Assembly: GCA_949752745.1 (NCBI GenBank)
Contig: OX457027.1
Coordinates: 75,336,700 to 75,400,699 of the forward strand
DNA from: Protula sp. h YS-2021
Taxonomy: Eukaryota > Annelida > Polychaeta > Sabellida > Serpulidae
Length of the DNA stretch: 64,000 nt
Direction: 5' to 3'
Position 1 is the stretch's first letter, and every line of letters starts with the position of its first letter. The translations under genes were made by a program, and so were the position numbers. Positions 23,401-37,168 of this stretch are shown piece by piece. The notes under the pieces are model-generated. The model worked only from the letters and a program-made list of their open reading frames with translations. It was not told where the DNA came from and searched no databases.

Positions 23401-25191
23401 TTAAGGAAACACTTACGCATGTGTATTGCAGTTTCCATTATGAATAATTAACTGCTATATGGTACAATCATGAGATGTGTTGTGCTGCAGGAGAGAACAG
23501 TGGCCGTTCTACTCAACCCACAACTGCTGGCAGTCGCTGCTCGTGAGTACGCGCCGACAGAGCCGTGACCACGCGACGCTCAGCGACATCTACACGACGC
23601 AGATGACGTCAAGGTTCCAGGACATTATGGACGACATGCAGCGCATCCACAAGAAGGTTGGTGCAGCTATTCCGTGCCGATGTGCAGCAAGTGTACAGAT
23701 ATCCCCAAGCCATTGTGCAGCTGGTGTGCAGATAATCTGTGCAAGTGTGCAGCTATTCTGTTCCAGTGGCGGGTACAGGTTCTGGTCGGGGAGGGGGTGA
23801 CTTCAAACACCCCTATCCCCTGGTTCCGCCACTGCATGCCACTGCGCGGCTAGTGTGCAGATATCCTGTGCCATGCAAAACATGCGACGTACCATAAAAA
23901 TTTGAACTTAGATGTATGATCTACGCATCAGATTGAAACGAGTGGTATTTAAAACCTATAATGAAACTTTGTTATTTAAAGCATGGTTTTGTTGTAAAAA
24001 CTGTCTTCTAGCTTTTACAGTAATAGTCAATGAATGATTATAGATTAATGATTGCAAGGAGCGGAAACTAAGGGAAAGGGAAAAGACAGGAAGGGAAATG
24101 GAAGGGGAGGAGTAAAGACAGAGAATACATCAGAGGCGGAGTGAATGCCTGGGATAATGAAGAGGAAGGGAAGACAAAAATGGAAAAAGCAAAAAAAAAA
24201 AAAAAAAACAAAACAAACAAAAAAACTGCATTTTATCAGTACGATGCTTGAATTTTTCAACTGAATCCTGCGATTGGCTGCATGCTGTTCTTTTGTGACA
24301 AAATCGTAGGGTTACATGTTTATATCCAAGAAACTGTCAGTTAGTAACCGCGTACGCTATTGTAATGACAGATTACTTATATGAAAAAGGAAGTCAAGTT
24401 AGAAAACCTTTTCATGAAAAGAAAACAAGTCGTGACGTCATTTGACAAGCACAATTCATAGTTTCTTTTAAAAAGAGCATAAAAAAGAATAAACATTGCA
24501 GCCAGACAAGTAAAAAGGAATATATTCATGAACTTAACAGCAGAACACTTGTTTCCTTTTGATAAATTAAAAAAAAAAATCGACTTTCCGAAATCATCCC
24601 AAATGTTCTAACTTTTGACGTTTAGTTGGAGCTGTTTGCGTTCATTTTCAGTGCAGAGATATCGGGGCGGAGAACCACGACGAACTCATTAAAGTATTAA
24701 ACGAACTGCAAAGTGTAAGTGTAACCAGGCCCGGTTATGCCAGTTCCCAGGCTTTCGTTCTTCTGTTTGGCTTTATGTGCGTGTGGGGGGGGGGTGGCTG
24801 AGGTGTGTGTGTATGTGTTGGGAGATGGGTGTTGGACGGGGTGGGGATGAGTTGGGGGGAGGAGGGTTGGGGTGGGACGTGTGAATAGCTTAAGATTACT
24901 GCGTGTGTGTGGACACAGTGTGTGGGCAAAGTGTGTGAACAAAGTGTGTGGACACAGTGTGTGGGCAAAGTGTGTGGACACAGTGTCTGTCGAGGAAGTA
25001 CAACAGTTCTACTTTGTTCTCGTGTGTTGACGATTCAGTCGCCAGATATTAACTCGCTGACTGTTACGCCTTTCGTACATATCATTGAAATACCTTTTTT
25101 TGCCGAATTTTTAGAACTATCGGGCTGTTTTCACAAGTTTTTTGAACGGCTTTGGCGCCGGAGTTTTGACAGAGGTGCTTGTATATCTTAC

Positions 25192-25222
<31 letters not shown>

Positions 25223-28200
25223 GGAGAAGTGAGAGTGTAATTGTCTTTGCATCACATATGAAAGAATGTGTTAGATCTTTACAGGACTCATTTGCTCTTT
25301 GAAAAAGTGTTCTCATGTCTAGCAAATGAAGTGCATGGAAGATTTCAGAAGAAATAACTTAAAAAATGCGTTTCCCTCACAAGCTGTAGTATGTTATCAC
25401 TGTTCACGTGGATCTAGTTTTCAGGCAATTTAAACTGTTGCATTTCAAAGGCTTTTATTACCGTCTATGTTCCGTGCGTGCTACAAACATCAAGTAGTTA
25501 CTGGAGAAAATGTAACCTCGCCTATTCAAAACTAATTGACTGTAAATTGGGTGTGTTTTGAACGACCCGTTTTTCACTGAAATGAGTTGCAATAAAGTGG
25601 AATATTAACACTTCCGCGATTGGCGCATTTAAAATTGTATTTCTGTCTGAAGATTTGGATGCAGTGAATGTGAGGCTTGAATGACACCATGACCCATAAC
25701 TTTTAGTCGGTCCCATAAAATTATGTCGCTTTAAGTAGTATCGCGTCATAACCGATGTCATTATAACGGGAAACTACTGTGTAAATAAGAACGGGTAGAC
25801 ACCAACTGAATAGGGCCTAGGTCTGTTGCAGTTCTCCCGCGCCGAATGTAATCTTAGAGCAATAAATATTCCCCACGGCTTGCTTTATTTAGGTAAAGTT
25901 CAAAACAACATCCCTTTGATTGCTCATCACATTCTGAGGCAAGTATTTACGAGCTAGAGAAATTAGGTGCTTAAGTTCTTGAAAGAAAGGTGCAGAAAAA
26001 TAACAGAACCAGATCAGATTCTTAATTGCCATCGGGCAGCATCTACGTACGTCAGAGATGGATGCTGATATTTTCCTTGCGCTCATTTTCGGAAACTTAC
26101 CGGGATGGGTTGGTAATGATAAACACTGTTCACTTGAGATGAGAACAAATGAGACGTAGCGAGGTGATGTTTGCCTTGTAAGCCTATACCCACGTGCCTA
26201 ACCAACACAAAAATCCCTACTGAAATACTGTACGGTTAAAGGCGTCCGTATCGATGTCTATAATTCTGAACGGTCGGATATCCGCTTAATAACGGAATTC
26301 AGGGTATTTTTGGCCGAGGTCTCTACTTCGGCGCTGGCTCTACAGTTCTAAAGGTGTGAGTGCCATAAAGGAGCACAATATACGTCATCAAATCCCTGGG
26401 GAATTCGTGTAATGACTGAGAAATTCAAAATTTTAATCTGAATTTTAATTACAATGTAAAAATAGCACTTTTTCTTGCGCAGTGAAAATAGCATAACTCC
26501 CGCAGTTCCTCATCAGCTTTCTGCTTAATATTTTGGATACTGCTGTCACACCGAATCTTTACTGTGTCCTAACAGCTCGCCAGTCTTTTACTATAAACAA
26601 TCTTTTTCCTTTAAAAAATGATGACAATCTGAAAGAAATGATCATTACATCTCTGTCACATATTCAGTGTTGATCATATTTTTTTGTTTGTGAAAGATGT
26701 TTTTGATGAGCTTGGCTTGTTTACTTTTTTCCGGGTCCGCGAAATGTTTTACATTATAGTTCTCAAAAAAAAAAAAAAAAGGAGTGAAAGGAAAAAAAAA
26801 GGTGAAACAAAAACAATTCATATCTTGTCCCTGCTTGGTTCTTTTTATGCCCTCAGCAAATTAGATTGTGCCACCTGAGTTTCTTGTTGGTTCTTGCCCT
26901 CTGGCTCGATGCTAGGTACATTGTTATTGGCAGGCCATGAAAACGTACCACCAGTACCACGGGGAATCCATCCAAGCTGAAAACAAGCTGCGGTATGTCG
27001 AGTCTCAGAAACTGAAAGCAGAGCAAGGCTCCAAGTCCGGGACGCTGAGCAAAAAAGCCAGGAGCATGGAGAAACAAGCGGACAAGGTGGGTCACTGCAG
27101 CACCCACCCATGGAGACGGCCCCCTATCTTTGCACTTAGGGGCCATATATAAACTACGAACGGAAATTATCCAAGTTTTTTTTTTACTCGTCGTCGCCTG
27201 TTTACTCTAACAAGCGCCTCCACGACTCTATAACCCCCCCCCCCCCAACCCCCACCCCTCTGCGTACGCGTATAAACTTAATGAAATTATCCGTGACCTA
27301 AATTCTGTGGCTAATGTCAGAATCGCAGGTTTATTTCTTATTTCATCAAAGAATAGGTTCAGATTCAAATGTTCAAATGTAGTTACATGGGTCAAACAGT
27401 AACATTTTTCAGCCATGGCGTGGGCGGAATTATTACAGGAATAGCGCTAAAGTTTCTCACCTGCGGTAGTATTTATTGTATTTGTAGAAGCAGAAGAAGT
27501 ACATGGACAGCAAGCAGAAGGCCCTGGTGGCGCGCAACGAGTACCTGCTGTCCCTGGACACCGCCAACGCCGCCATACAGCGCTACTACTGTGATGACCT
27601 GCACAACCTTATCAACGTCAGTCTCCAATCGCTTATCTATGGGGGCTTAGGGGTAGAAGTGGGGTTGAAAGAGTAGTGGGGGGGGGGAGCATAGAGATAA
27701 TTGGAATGTTTTAAAATTGACCAGTCGGTGGTGTTGGAAATGTATTGCGTCTGAATGTAGCATTTGTATTTACTTCATCTTTTTCTCACCATTTCAGGAG
27801 AGTGAATTGAATGCACTAACGTTTGCAATGAGACCATTCAACGTCTGTGTAGCATTGTTATATTTGTTGAAAAAATCTAAACTAAATTAAGTGTTTCATG
27901 TTCATATGATCGTTATATGAGTAAAAATGAGACTGACTGTTTGTAAAGTGGTGTGCTGTACTTTCAGTGCATAGACTGTGGATACCACAACAGTGTGGCC
28001 CGTGCGCTCATGATGCACGCGTCAGCGGATGAGAACCTCGTCAAATCTCGTCAGCAGAGCGTCAGAAACCTGAACGCCTGCATCGAGGACCTGGATCAGC
28101 GTGCAGACAAGCAGCGCTTCCTGGAAATCTTCAACCAGGCCTTTGTTTTGCCGAAAAAGTTTGAATTCCAGCCGCACAAAGGAGACGAGGTGTGTGGTAT

Positions 28201-31200
28201 AGTCCCGGTTGCCCTTTCCACTTTATACATACATCTGAACCCCCCTGCCATTGTTATTGAACACATTAAAATGTTGCGGAGATGCGTGAATCTACATAAA
28301 AGGGCGAAAACTCACGCACTGATGCCTCTAAAAAATAAATAAATAAATAAATAAATAGATAATAAATAAATAAGAGAAATTAAAACTGGAGCGGATAGAG
28401 CCTGTCAGGAAAGTAGAATGTACGATTGTTTGCGATGAGACCATTTAACGTCTGATTAGCATTGTTCAAAATTTGAAACGTAACGATCAAGTTTTTTTTT
28501 TTGTTTGATAGCTCTTTTTTTAAATGTTCTTTTGACGGTTAGGTGCGGCAAATTAGTGCTCAAAAAGTAGTCCAGGCCGATCTCTTAGAACGTCTTCATA
28601 CGCTTGACCAAAACATTAAGAAAAACAAACTGGAAACAGATGAAATGTGGAAAACCATAGAAAGCGTGGAGGGAACTTATGTGGAGCTCATCAATCAAAA
28701 GGATTATGACGTCACACAGCTGTTTAATGAAGAACAAAGGCCACCGAAATCCCCACATGAAAAGTACAAGAAAAGATCAGATCGGATGGATACGGAAGAA
28801 TTTTATATCACTGTAAGTATGACAGTGTTTATGTAGTTCTGGGCAGTAAATGAAATGTAATTGGTTTACACTATTTATAGTACATAAGTATTTAAAAAAA
28901 AATTGCGTCATCGAAGTCAGTTTAACCCATGGGAAAAATACTTATTCATCCTAATTCTTTTAACTTGTTACATAAACACGACTTCATTGGAGATGGTTTA
29001 TTTGCTCTTGTTGCAGAAATTTCGGGACTTCACTATACAAAGTAACAGAATAGCACGGCTCCAAGCAAAGTTCAACTCTTTACAAAAAGCCTTAGGTGAA
29101 GGAGGCGACAGCGGGTCGCTGCCAAGGTGAGCACACAACAAATGGCTCAATGTGGGCGATAGGGTGGTATTGCGTATTGGCCAGTCGACGACGGCTTTCT
29201 AAAATTGGCCTGGGATAGAGACAGTTACAGAAATAATCTATCCGTGGGTTGTTGGTCAAAAGCAGTTTTCACAGATACCAAAAAAAGTCTGTGTATTAAG
29301 TGAAATTCAACTTTTAGAAGTTAGTGTCAATTTTTCCAGTGAATGTGTTGTTTGTGTTAAACGGTCTTGGTTTTTTGGGTTTGTAAAAGGCACTATGTTG
29401 AAACAACTACCGGATTATGGTGTGTCAAATGGCTTTTTTGTGCGTAGTGTGCTTCCATGTGAAATGAACTATGATTCACAGACCCGATGCCTAACGCTTG
29501 AGTGATGGAATCATTAGACAAAACTGTGCTAATTATGAGATTCCTATCTTTTATTTAGACCGCCGTCATTACCACCCAAGCCGAAGAACTCCCGCCGACT
29601 AGGAAAAATACCAAAAGAGGGCACTCCAAAATTGTTCGGAGGAAGCATTGAGGAGTACGTCGAGGTAAGCAGATGACGATGTTTGAAAAGGAATTAGATT
29701 TACACGTTGTAGACCTGAATAACAAGAGAGCTAACTAAGTGTTCTAGTGGGCACCGGTGTCGTAAAAGGCAAGAGGGGGCTGGTCAAAGAAACGTGCAGA
29801 GTGGTGCGGCAAGGAAATGCACACATGAAATGCGCACATGAAATGCCCACATGAAATGCCCACATGAAATGCGCACATAAAATGCCCACATGAAATGCGC
29901 ACATGAAATGCGTACGTCAAATGCCCACATGAAATGCCCACATGAAATGCCCACATGAGTTGCCCTTTGATTGAATAGCTGGTTTTAACCTTAAAAAATT
30001 CACAGTAGCTTCGAAGGGAAATAATCATTTTTGTTATATTTATTTGTTGGAAACAATAACCAAACCGTTTATAAAATTTGTCAGCCTTTTGTACGCCCTT
30101 GAAAAAATTCGTTGGCCAACAGTGTTATAGAAGCTATTACAAGTTTTACAAAACATTTTCCTGAATAAACAAACTTAAAGGTCTTAAGGCTCTCGCTAGT
30201 CTGCCAATTGTCACGGATTGTGAACGTCTTTATGAAAACTTAAACAGTTATTTTGTTAATAAAGTACACCAAATCCTGTATGAACGGGTGAAGTAAATCA
30301 ATAAGGTCCACTACATTGCTATAAAAACGGTGAATGTTTGAAATAAATGGGTGTGTTGATTAGGCTACGGGTCAGGAGATACCCATGGTTGTACGGAGCT
30401 GTGTGCGCGTCATCAATCTGTACGGACGCTACCACCAGGGAGTGTTCAGGGTGTCCGGCTCTCAGCACGAAATCAACGAGTTCAAAAACACATTTGAAAA
30501 GGGTGAGACTGCCAGTTAAAATGCCAGCAAAAGAGAAACTCAGAGGGGGAAAGATTGCCGGAAAAAGAGCGTACATTTTATGGCAACTGAATTAATATAG
30601 TTCTTGCTTTATATATGTTGTTATTTTTTTTTTTTTAATTTCTACCGTTTTTATGATATATTTTTATACTTCCAAAAGCTGTGTCGCAGTGTGTACTAAC
30701 TTTTTTTGGTTAAAAAAAAACGAGAAAAAACTTTTTGGTCCACACATATAAAGCATACATCTCCGATCTTTCAAAAACAAGTAAATGAAGTGGTTGTGTG
30801 CCGTGACAGGGGAGGACCCGCTGCAAGACATCATATCCGCCAAAGACATCAACTCCGTGGCCGGTCTGCTCAAGCTCTACTTCAGGGAACTCAAGGAGCC
30901 GCTCTTTCCTACGCATTTATTCGACGAACTTATCAACTGCAGCAGTGAGTGGGGGCTTTCGATTATTATTATTATTGTTTTTGGAGGGGATGGGGGGGGG
31001 GTGGTGGTATAGGACTGCAAGTTTGACCTCGATGCCAAGGCTTGTTATCTTGCTTGGCCGCGAATTTTTTATCTTGTGTGTGTTGTGTGTTTGCCTAAAA
31101 GTTTTGCCTTGCAGTGATAGTTATGTTAATACCATTTTACTGAAGCAATGCGTGAAACAGAAAAAATAAATAAACAAAAGTGGGCAAATATGAACAAGTA

Positions 31201-34200
31201 AAATATCTGTAACTGTGAGAAAATGCCAAAGATACCGAAATATCGAAAAATAAATAAATAAAAATTAAAGGCTTTGATTCATTACACCCCCATTTCCCAC
31301 ACATTGTAGGATAGTCTGGTGTTGGAACTTTGGAATGCAAAATATAAGCATTGCAGCTCTTAAGCCTGAAAAGTCTGTCAAAAAAAAAAAAACAAATAAA
31401 CAAACAAACAAAACAGATGAAATACTACATTACACAGCAGAAATTTAACAAAAATAAAGAAATATATAAGAAAATAAATAAAAAATATTATGATATTTAA
31501 TTCCTGAGAGTGTTTTGAATTCTTAAGAATTGGGGAAGCCACACGAGAGTATGATGAGAGTACGAGAGCTCATCTCCGACCTGCCCAGACCCATCTTCGT
31601 CGTCGCCAGATATCTCTTCGCGTTTCTTAGCCAGTAAGTGGACAAAAATTTAATAATGAAATAAAATAACATTCAATTATTGAAATGAAATTATAGAACT
31701 ACTTACATGAAGCACGAAGCAGGAAAAAAACCCAACTTTGTTCTCAGTCAAATCACCCGAACTGGGATCAGTCAGATTAGCCCAGTCAGTGTTAAGTTGG
31801 AGACTGTCGAAATTCTTAAAACGTTTTTAACTTGTACAAGGAGCTCTGTCGTATTAAGGTTTCACCCCCGCTCCAAATTAAGTGATTAAAAAAAATCGTA
31901 AATTCGTAATGTCAATTTTATATTGGTTCCAAATATAAAAACGTAATTACTGTGGGTAGTTTATGTTGGGAAAACAGGTTCAAGGAGTCACCGAGTCGTT
32001 AACTGAAGGGCGCATATAAGTGCTTCTGTATATGTTTTATGCTACATTTACTTTCAAAAGTAATTTGAGTTGCACTTCAGTTTAGAGTTAAATATTTATT
32101 TGTGCTTAAAAAATAATAATGAAAATCAATTTTAAGGGTACACAAAGTAAATTTCTTTGAGAGAAAAGTAGTGAGTTTGGTAACATCAAAATGAAATGGT
32201 CAAATGTATCTTAGGAGTTGATGAAGAAAGGTACTATTTCAGAATGGTGTGTTCGTTCTAAATTAATAACTTTCGTGATTCTAAAATGGTATAGTTTTCA
32301 CAGATAAACAAATTTGTTAATTTTATTTCTTTTCTTATAGTTTATCTGAATACTCGGATGAGAATATGATGGATGCCTACAATCTTGCCATCTGCTTCGG
32401 CCCAACTGTCCTGCCCATACCCCCTGACCGTGATCAGGTAATGGGTATCATCACGCTTGTTATGCCAGTAACCGTCATGAACTACTGTGGCACTCATTTT
32501 CGTCTGTAAAGCTAGTGGCATTACTTAGCATCTGTGACACAACTATTTACACTGAGGAAAGTCACTTAAATCCTCGAATATAAGAATTGATACACTTTTC
32601 AGCAGTTGATCCACCTGTCTGGTGAAAAAAGTTACTAAGGTGGTATACCGGTTTTTTTCGCCAATCAAAATGAGCTCTCGTTTTCACTGGCAGCCCCTTA
32701 TCTTTAGTTAACAGCGAAAAAACCCTGTTTCAGGTTCAGTTCCAAAATTACGTGATAGACTTGGTGAAGAACATCATTCTGCAGCACGAGATGATTTTCC
32801 CAAAAGAGATCGAGGGTGCGGTGTACGAGAAGATCGTCATCGAGGAGGAGGATGGGTAAGAGCCGTCCAATAGTGCACCCAGTCCGTATACGTACATATA
32901 TAAGCTGTATGTGAATACAGCGCAGGTTAGCGCAGACACCTTCATGTGCCATGTATCAACTTGCTGTGATAATTTATTCCCCACAGGGGGAATATATGCG
33001 ATCGACCGCGTGTCGGTCTGTCGGCCTGTCATCAAGAGTTTGTTAACGCGATAACTTAAAAACTCCTGCAAGGATTTTCATGAAACTTGGTAGGTGGCTT
33101 CTATGGGAGCAAACACAGATCGGTATTGTAAATGGGCCCGGTCCGTCCAAGGAAAATGGACCAGCTGGACTTAGAAAATTTCAGCTCTTCATTGCCAATT
33201 GTGTGACCTTGTTAACACGATAACTTAAAAACTCCTGCAAGGATTTTCATGAAACTTGGTATGTGGCTTCTATGGGAGCAAACACAGATCGGTATTGTAA
33301 ATGGGCCCGGTCCGTCCAAGGAAAATGGACCAGCTGGACTTCGAAAATTTCAGCCCTTGACTATTGATGGCCGTGTTTAACTGATGGGGGGCCTGTGGGG
33401 AATATGTGGGCTATGCACACTGCTCTAGTGAAACTTGGTGTGTAGCTTCTGTGGGCACTAACAAGGATCGGTATTGTAAATGGGTTACGTTGGCCCAAGG
33501 AAAATCAACCAAATGGACTTTGAAATTTATCAAATCCTGGAAATTATTCAGCATCGGAACGAGTTTGTTAACACGATATCTCAAGAACAACTGCAGGGAT
33601 TTTAATGAAACTTCGTGTGTAGCTTCTATGGGAAGAAACATATATCGGTATTGTAAATTTCTCTTGATTGACTACTGATGGCTGTGTTTAACTGATGGGG
33701 GCCTGGGGGAATATGTGGGCTATGCACACTGCTCTAGTTTGCTCGGTTGGTATTTCTGACTTGTGGTTGCACTGTACCATACGTGACGTCACTTTCCCTT
33801 GTAGTAAGCGAGCTGTTACTGATCCGCAGCAATACTAAGCACGGTTAACATTGGAAGTTGAGTAAAACCTATCCAAAGTGACTGCAAACGTCTTGATGCG
33901 CCTGGGCTATTACAACTAATTTCTTTAAAATATGACTTGTGATGTAACAGAGAGGCGTAAGATAATATCGATAACTTACTTGTTTCAGTGACGCGCAAGA
34001 TAACATCGATAACTTATCTGATGAGGACATCGACGAGATAGCGGACACCGTCAGCGAGGAAGGTGCGTACTCTTTGGTGCCTTTATTAAAAAAAAAACTC
34101 GTTTTGCTACATATTTTCTGTGGCCACATATTTTGTGTAACTTCGTATGATGTGGAGCTAACTGTGTGGTGTAGCTGCATCGTTGATGTGCATACGGCGA

Positions 34201-35928
34201 TAAGGAAAAAAATAATTAAAAATGATTTTGTCAATGCGGGATAAGTCTTACGAGGGATAAAAGGTAGTCTGCTTATTAGTCTGGTGTGAAAAAAATCTGA
34301 TATAAAGTTAATAAAAAAATTAAACGGCCGTGGTTATGGAAATTTAAACAATAGAAAGATCCAACCTGGATAACAAAAAATCCAGTTTAACTGTACAGTG
34401 GGGGATTCTTGGGTAAAATCAGAAACCGGGAGAAGGTTGTGTGTCTTTGTGGACCTCGAGGCAGAATGACTACGAGTTGGTAACCCTACCCAGAAATCGC
34501 CAATCTCGATTCCCAAATTCTGTCTTATTTGGGATCTTTTCTTATAAGTGACCCAGGGAACCGATCTCTTCTTATTTCGCCGTGTTCGATTTTTCGGTTT
34601 TGCTCTTTCTTTAATAAACAACTGCAAGTTTCGTTTAGTTTATGTGTATGTGAAATTTGATGCATTTTCGTGTTTATTACATTCTAACCATTAGTAAAAA
34701 TTCTACAATTCATTATGGTAACAAATTGCGTAAGTCTGTTTAAAAAGGATTTTTATTAAAGGGTCGTTTTAACGCCTGGTTGCATAATACAAAAATGAAG
34801 TTGAGAACATCTGTATAAACATAAATTCATTATCCATGTCTTCTATTTTCTAATATGCAGCCAAAAAGCGCAAAATTGGTCAGTAAATAATAGTTATCCC
34901 CATTTTTCTTAGAAATAGACTAGCTACATATACCTATATATTTTTTTTCGTATTAAATGCCGCTTGTATTTTGGCCAAGCTCATAGATACCATGCATCAC
35001 GTTAAGCACATGTATTTGACGCATGCGAATGTTAAGGTATTAACAGCATGCCCAAGTGCAAATCGGCATCTATGACGTCATGTAGTGAAGAAACAGAAAA
35101 AAAAAGAGAGGAAAAAAAAAAACGAAGCAAATTTTAACGAGCAAACTTTTTAGCAAGTTGTAGCAACTTTAAAGTTACAAGATATTAGAGCTTTATACAC
35201 GCAGGCGTAGCATCATACCTTTTATAGACAGCCTTGTTAAAAACGGGTCATTAGTCCATTGAACTGAGAAGCACATCTCTGGGGGATGGTAGGCGTTATT
35301 TTGATCAATGCTTGTAGTTGTGCGCACAGATCGTTTTTGGGCGTTGAAGTCTCAAATGACGCAGATTGAATCTGTAGTCTATAGCATGTGTTGTCTGATC
35401 CAGGATGGTTCCGGAGCTCCCCTAATTCATATAATCAACACCACCACCCACCCCCACCCCCCTCTTGGCCCCTACGACATACACTCTGAAGTACCGGATC
35501 CGCGTTTTGTTTATTCCCCACAGGGGGGTGGGAGATATATACGATCGACCATGTGTCGGTCTGTCAGTCTGTCATCATCAGCTTGTTAACAAGATAACTT
35601 AAAAATTGCTGCAAGGATTTTAATGAAACTTGGTATGTAGCTTCTATGGGAACAAACACAGATCGATATTGTAAATGGGCTAGATTCGTTCAAGGAAAAT
35701 GCACCAACTGGACTTAGAAAAACTGATGGGGGGGCCTATGGGGAATATGTGGGCTATGCACACTGCTCTAGTTGATCTTGCAATACACAACACCTAGTAA
35801 GGTAATATGTGGTACTGGGTTGTACTGGGATGCTTGCAAACTTTTTAACTTTCAAATTTTAACAGTAAATTTTGAGATAAAGCCTTTCTATGGTATTTTA
35901 TTACGTACTGAAAGATCGTGCCCCTATA

Positions 35929-36009
<81 letters not shown>

Positions 36010-37134
36010 TCAGAATCCAAGGGCAAGACTTAATAATTGTAACCAACCTTTGACGGAAAGCCATGTAATGAAGTACCATTGTACACAGGTTTTCACACAG
36101 TTACAAGTATTCGAACGGGTAGCTTTGCCTAGAGCAGGCCGAAAAATTATCCCCCAGCTGAAGCGTTAATTTGTATGGGCTTGTGAAATTATTTGGTTGG
36201 TTGCAGTTTGAAGGTCTGTTGTAAATGAAAACAAACCTTACTAACACCGTTCTCTTTCCTCCTTTCCTCTTCAGATATTTTCATAGGTAAGACAAGTTTG
36301 AATTGCACTAAATTTTATTTCATAATACGATGGAAACTGATCAGTATTTAATTTATTTAATAAGCATTTCACACATCTAATACAATTTCTCAGTTGACAT
36401 ACATGTAATTATTAAATTGTTACATTTTAATTTGATTAAAAAAGGATGAATAATAACCGCTTAATTAACATAATGTTTTCGTGTACAAAATGATGGTCGC
36501 ACTATTTAATGTATTTAAAATTTAAACTTTTTCCTTGATTTTTTTTTTTTTTTTTTTTTGCTATTTTAATCTTCTCTTTCACACTGTAAATGAAGTCGGT
36601 ATATGCTAAAACATTAAACGCAGCAGGCGACAAACAGTTCTATTTTTAGTACATACGTGCATAACTAGGTTTCCATATTGTTGCTTTTCCATGTGTCTTT
36701 GTTACCACGTTCGCAATAACATTAAAACAGACTGTTCATATTTATCAAAACTGTAAATAGTGATGGATAGTTGGAAAATGCACGGCTTTTGATCATCTTT
36801 CGAGAGGCATTATTCAGAAATTCGTATGGGTTTATTTTTATATTCTGCCAAACTCCTTGTGTTTCATTCAAGTATCGTATTAAACATTTTAAATTTGTGC
36901 TGTTTTATACACTTATTGATTTTTTTTGTCTGAAATGAAGTGAAATTTGATAGCACTAATCATCGGCCATGTCAAAATTTCACCGTGTGTGTGACCCCCT
37001 AATCTGAACCGCATGAATTTATGTCGATTTCAAAGGATCAGCCTCAAACTCCAGCCTTTACAAGAGATGGCAAAGGGCGAGAGGTATACAGATTTGATTA
37101 ATTATCCTCCTATTGCAAGAGTCGTTAACACAAA

Positions 37135-37168
<34 letters not shown>

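Noticed and set aside
31539..31633. Alternative SRGAP exon 12 start after GGGGAAG at 31538
   Set aside because: It would shift the reading frame relative to the previous exon; the acceptor at 31527 restores it and gives LINCSKLGKPHESMM.
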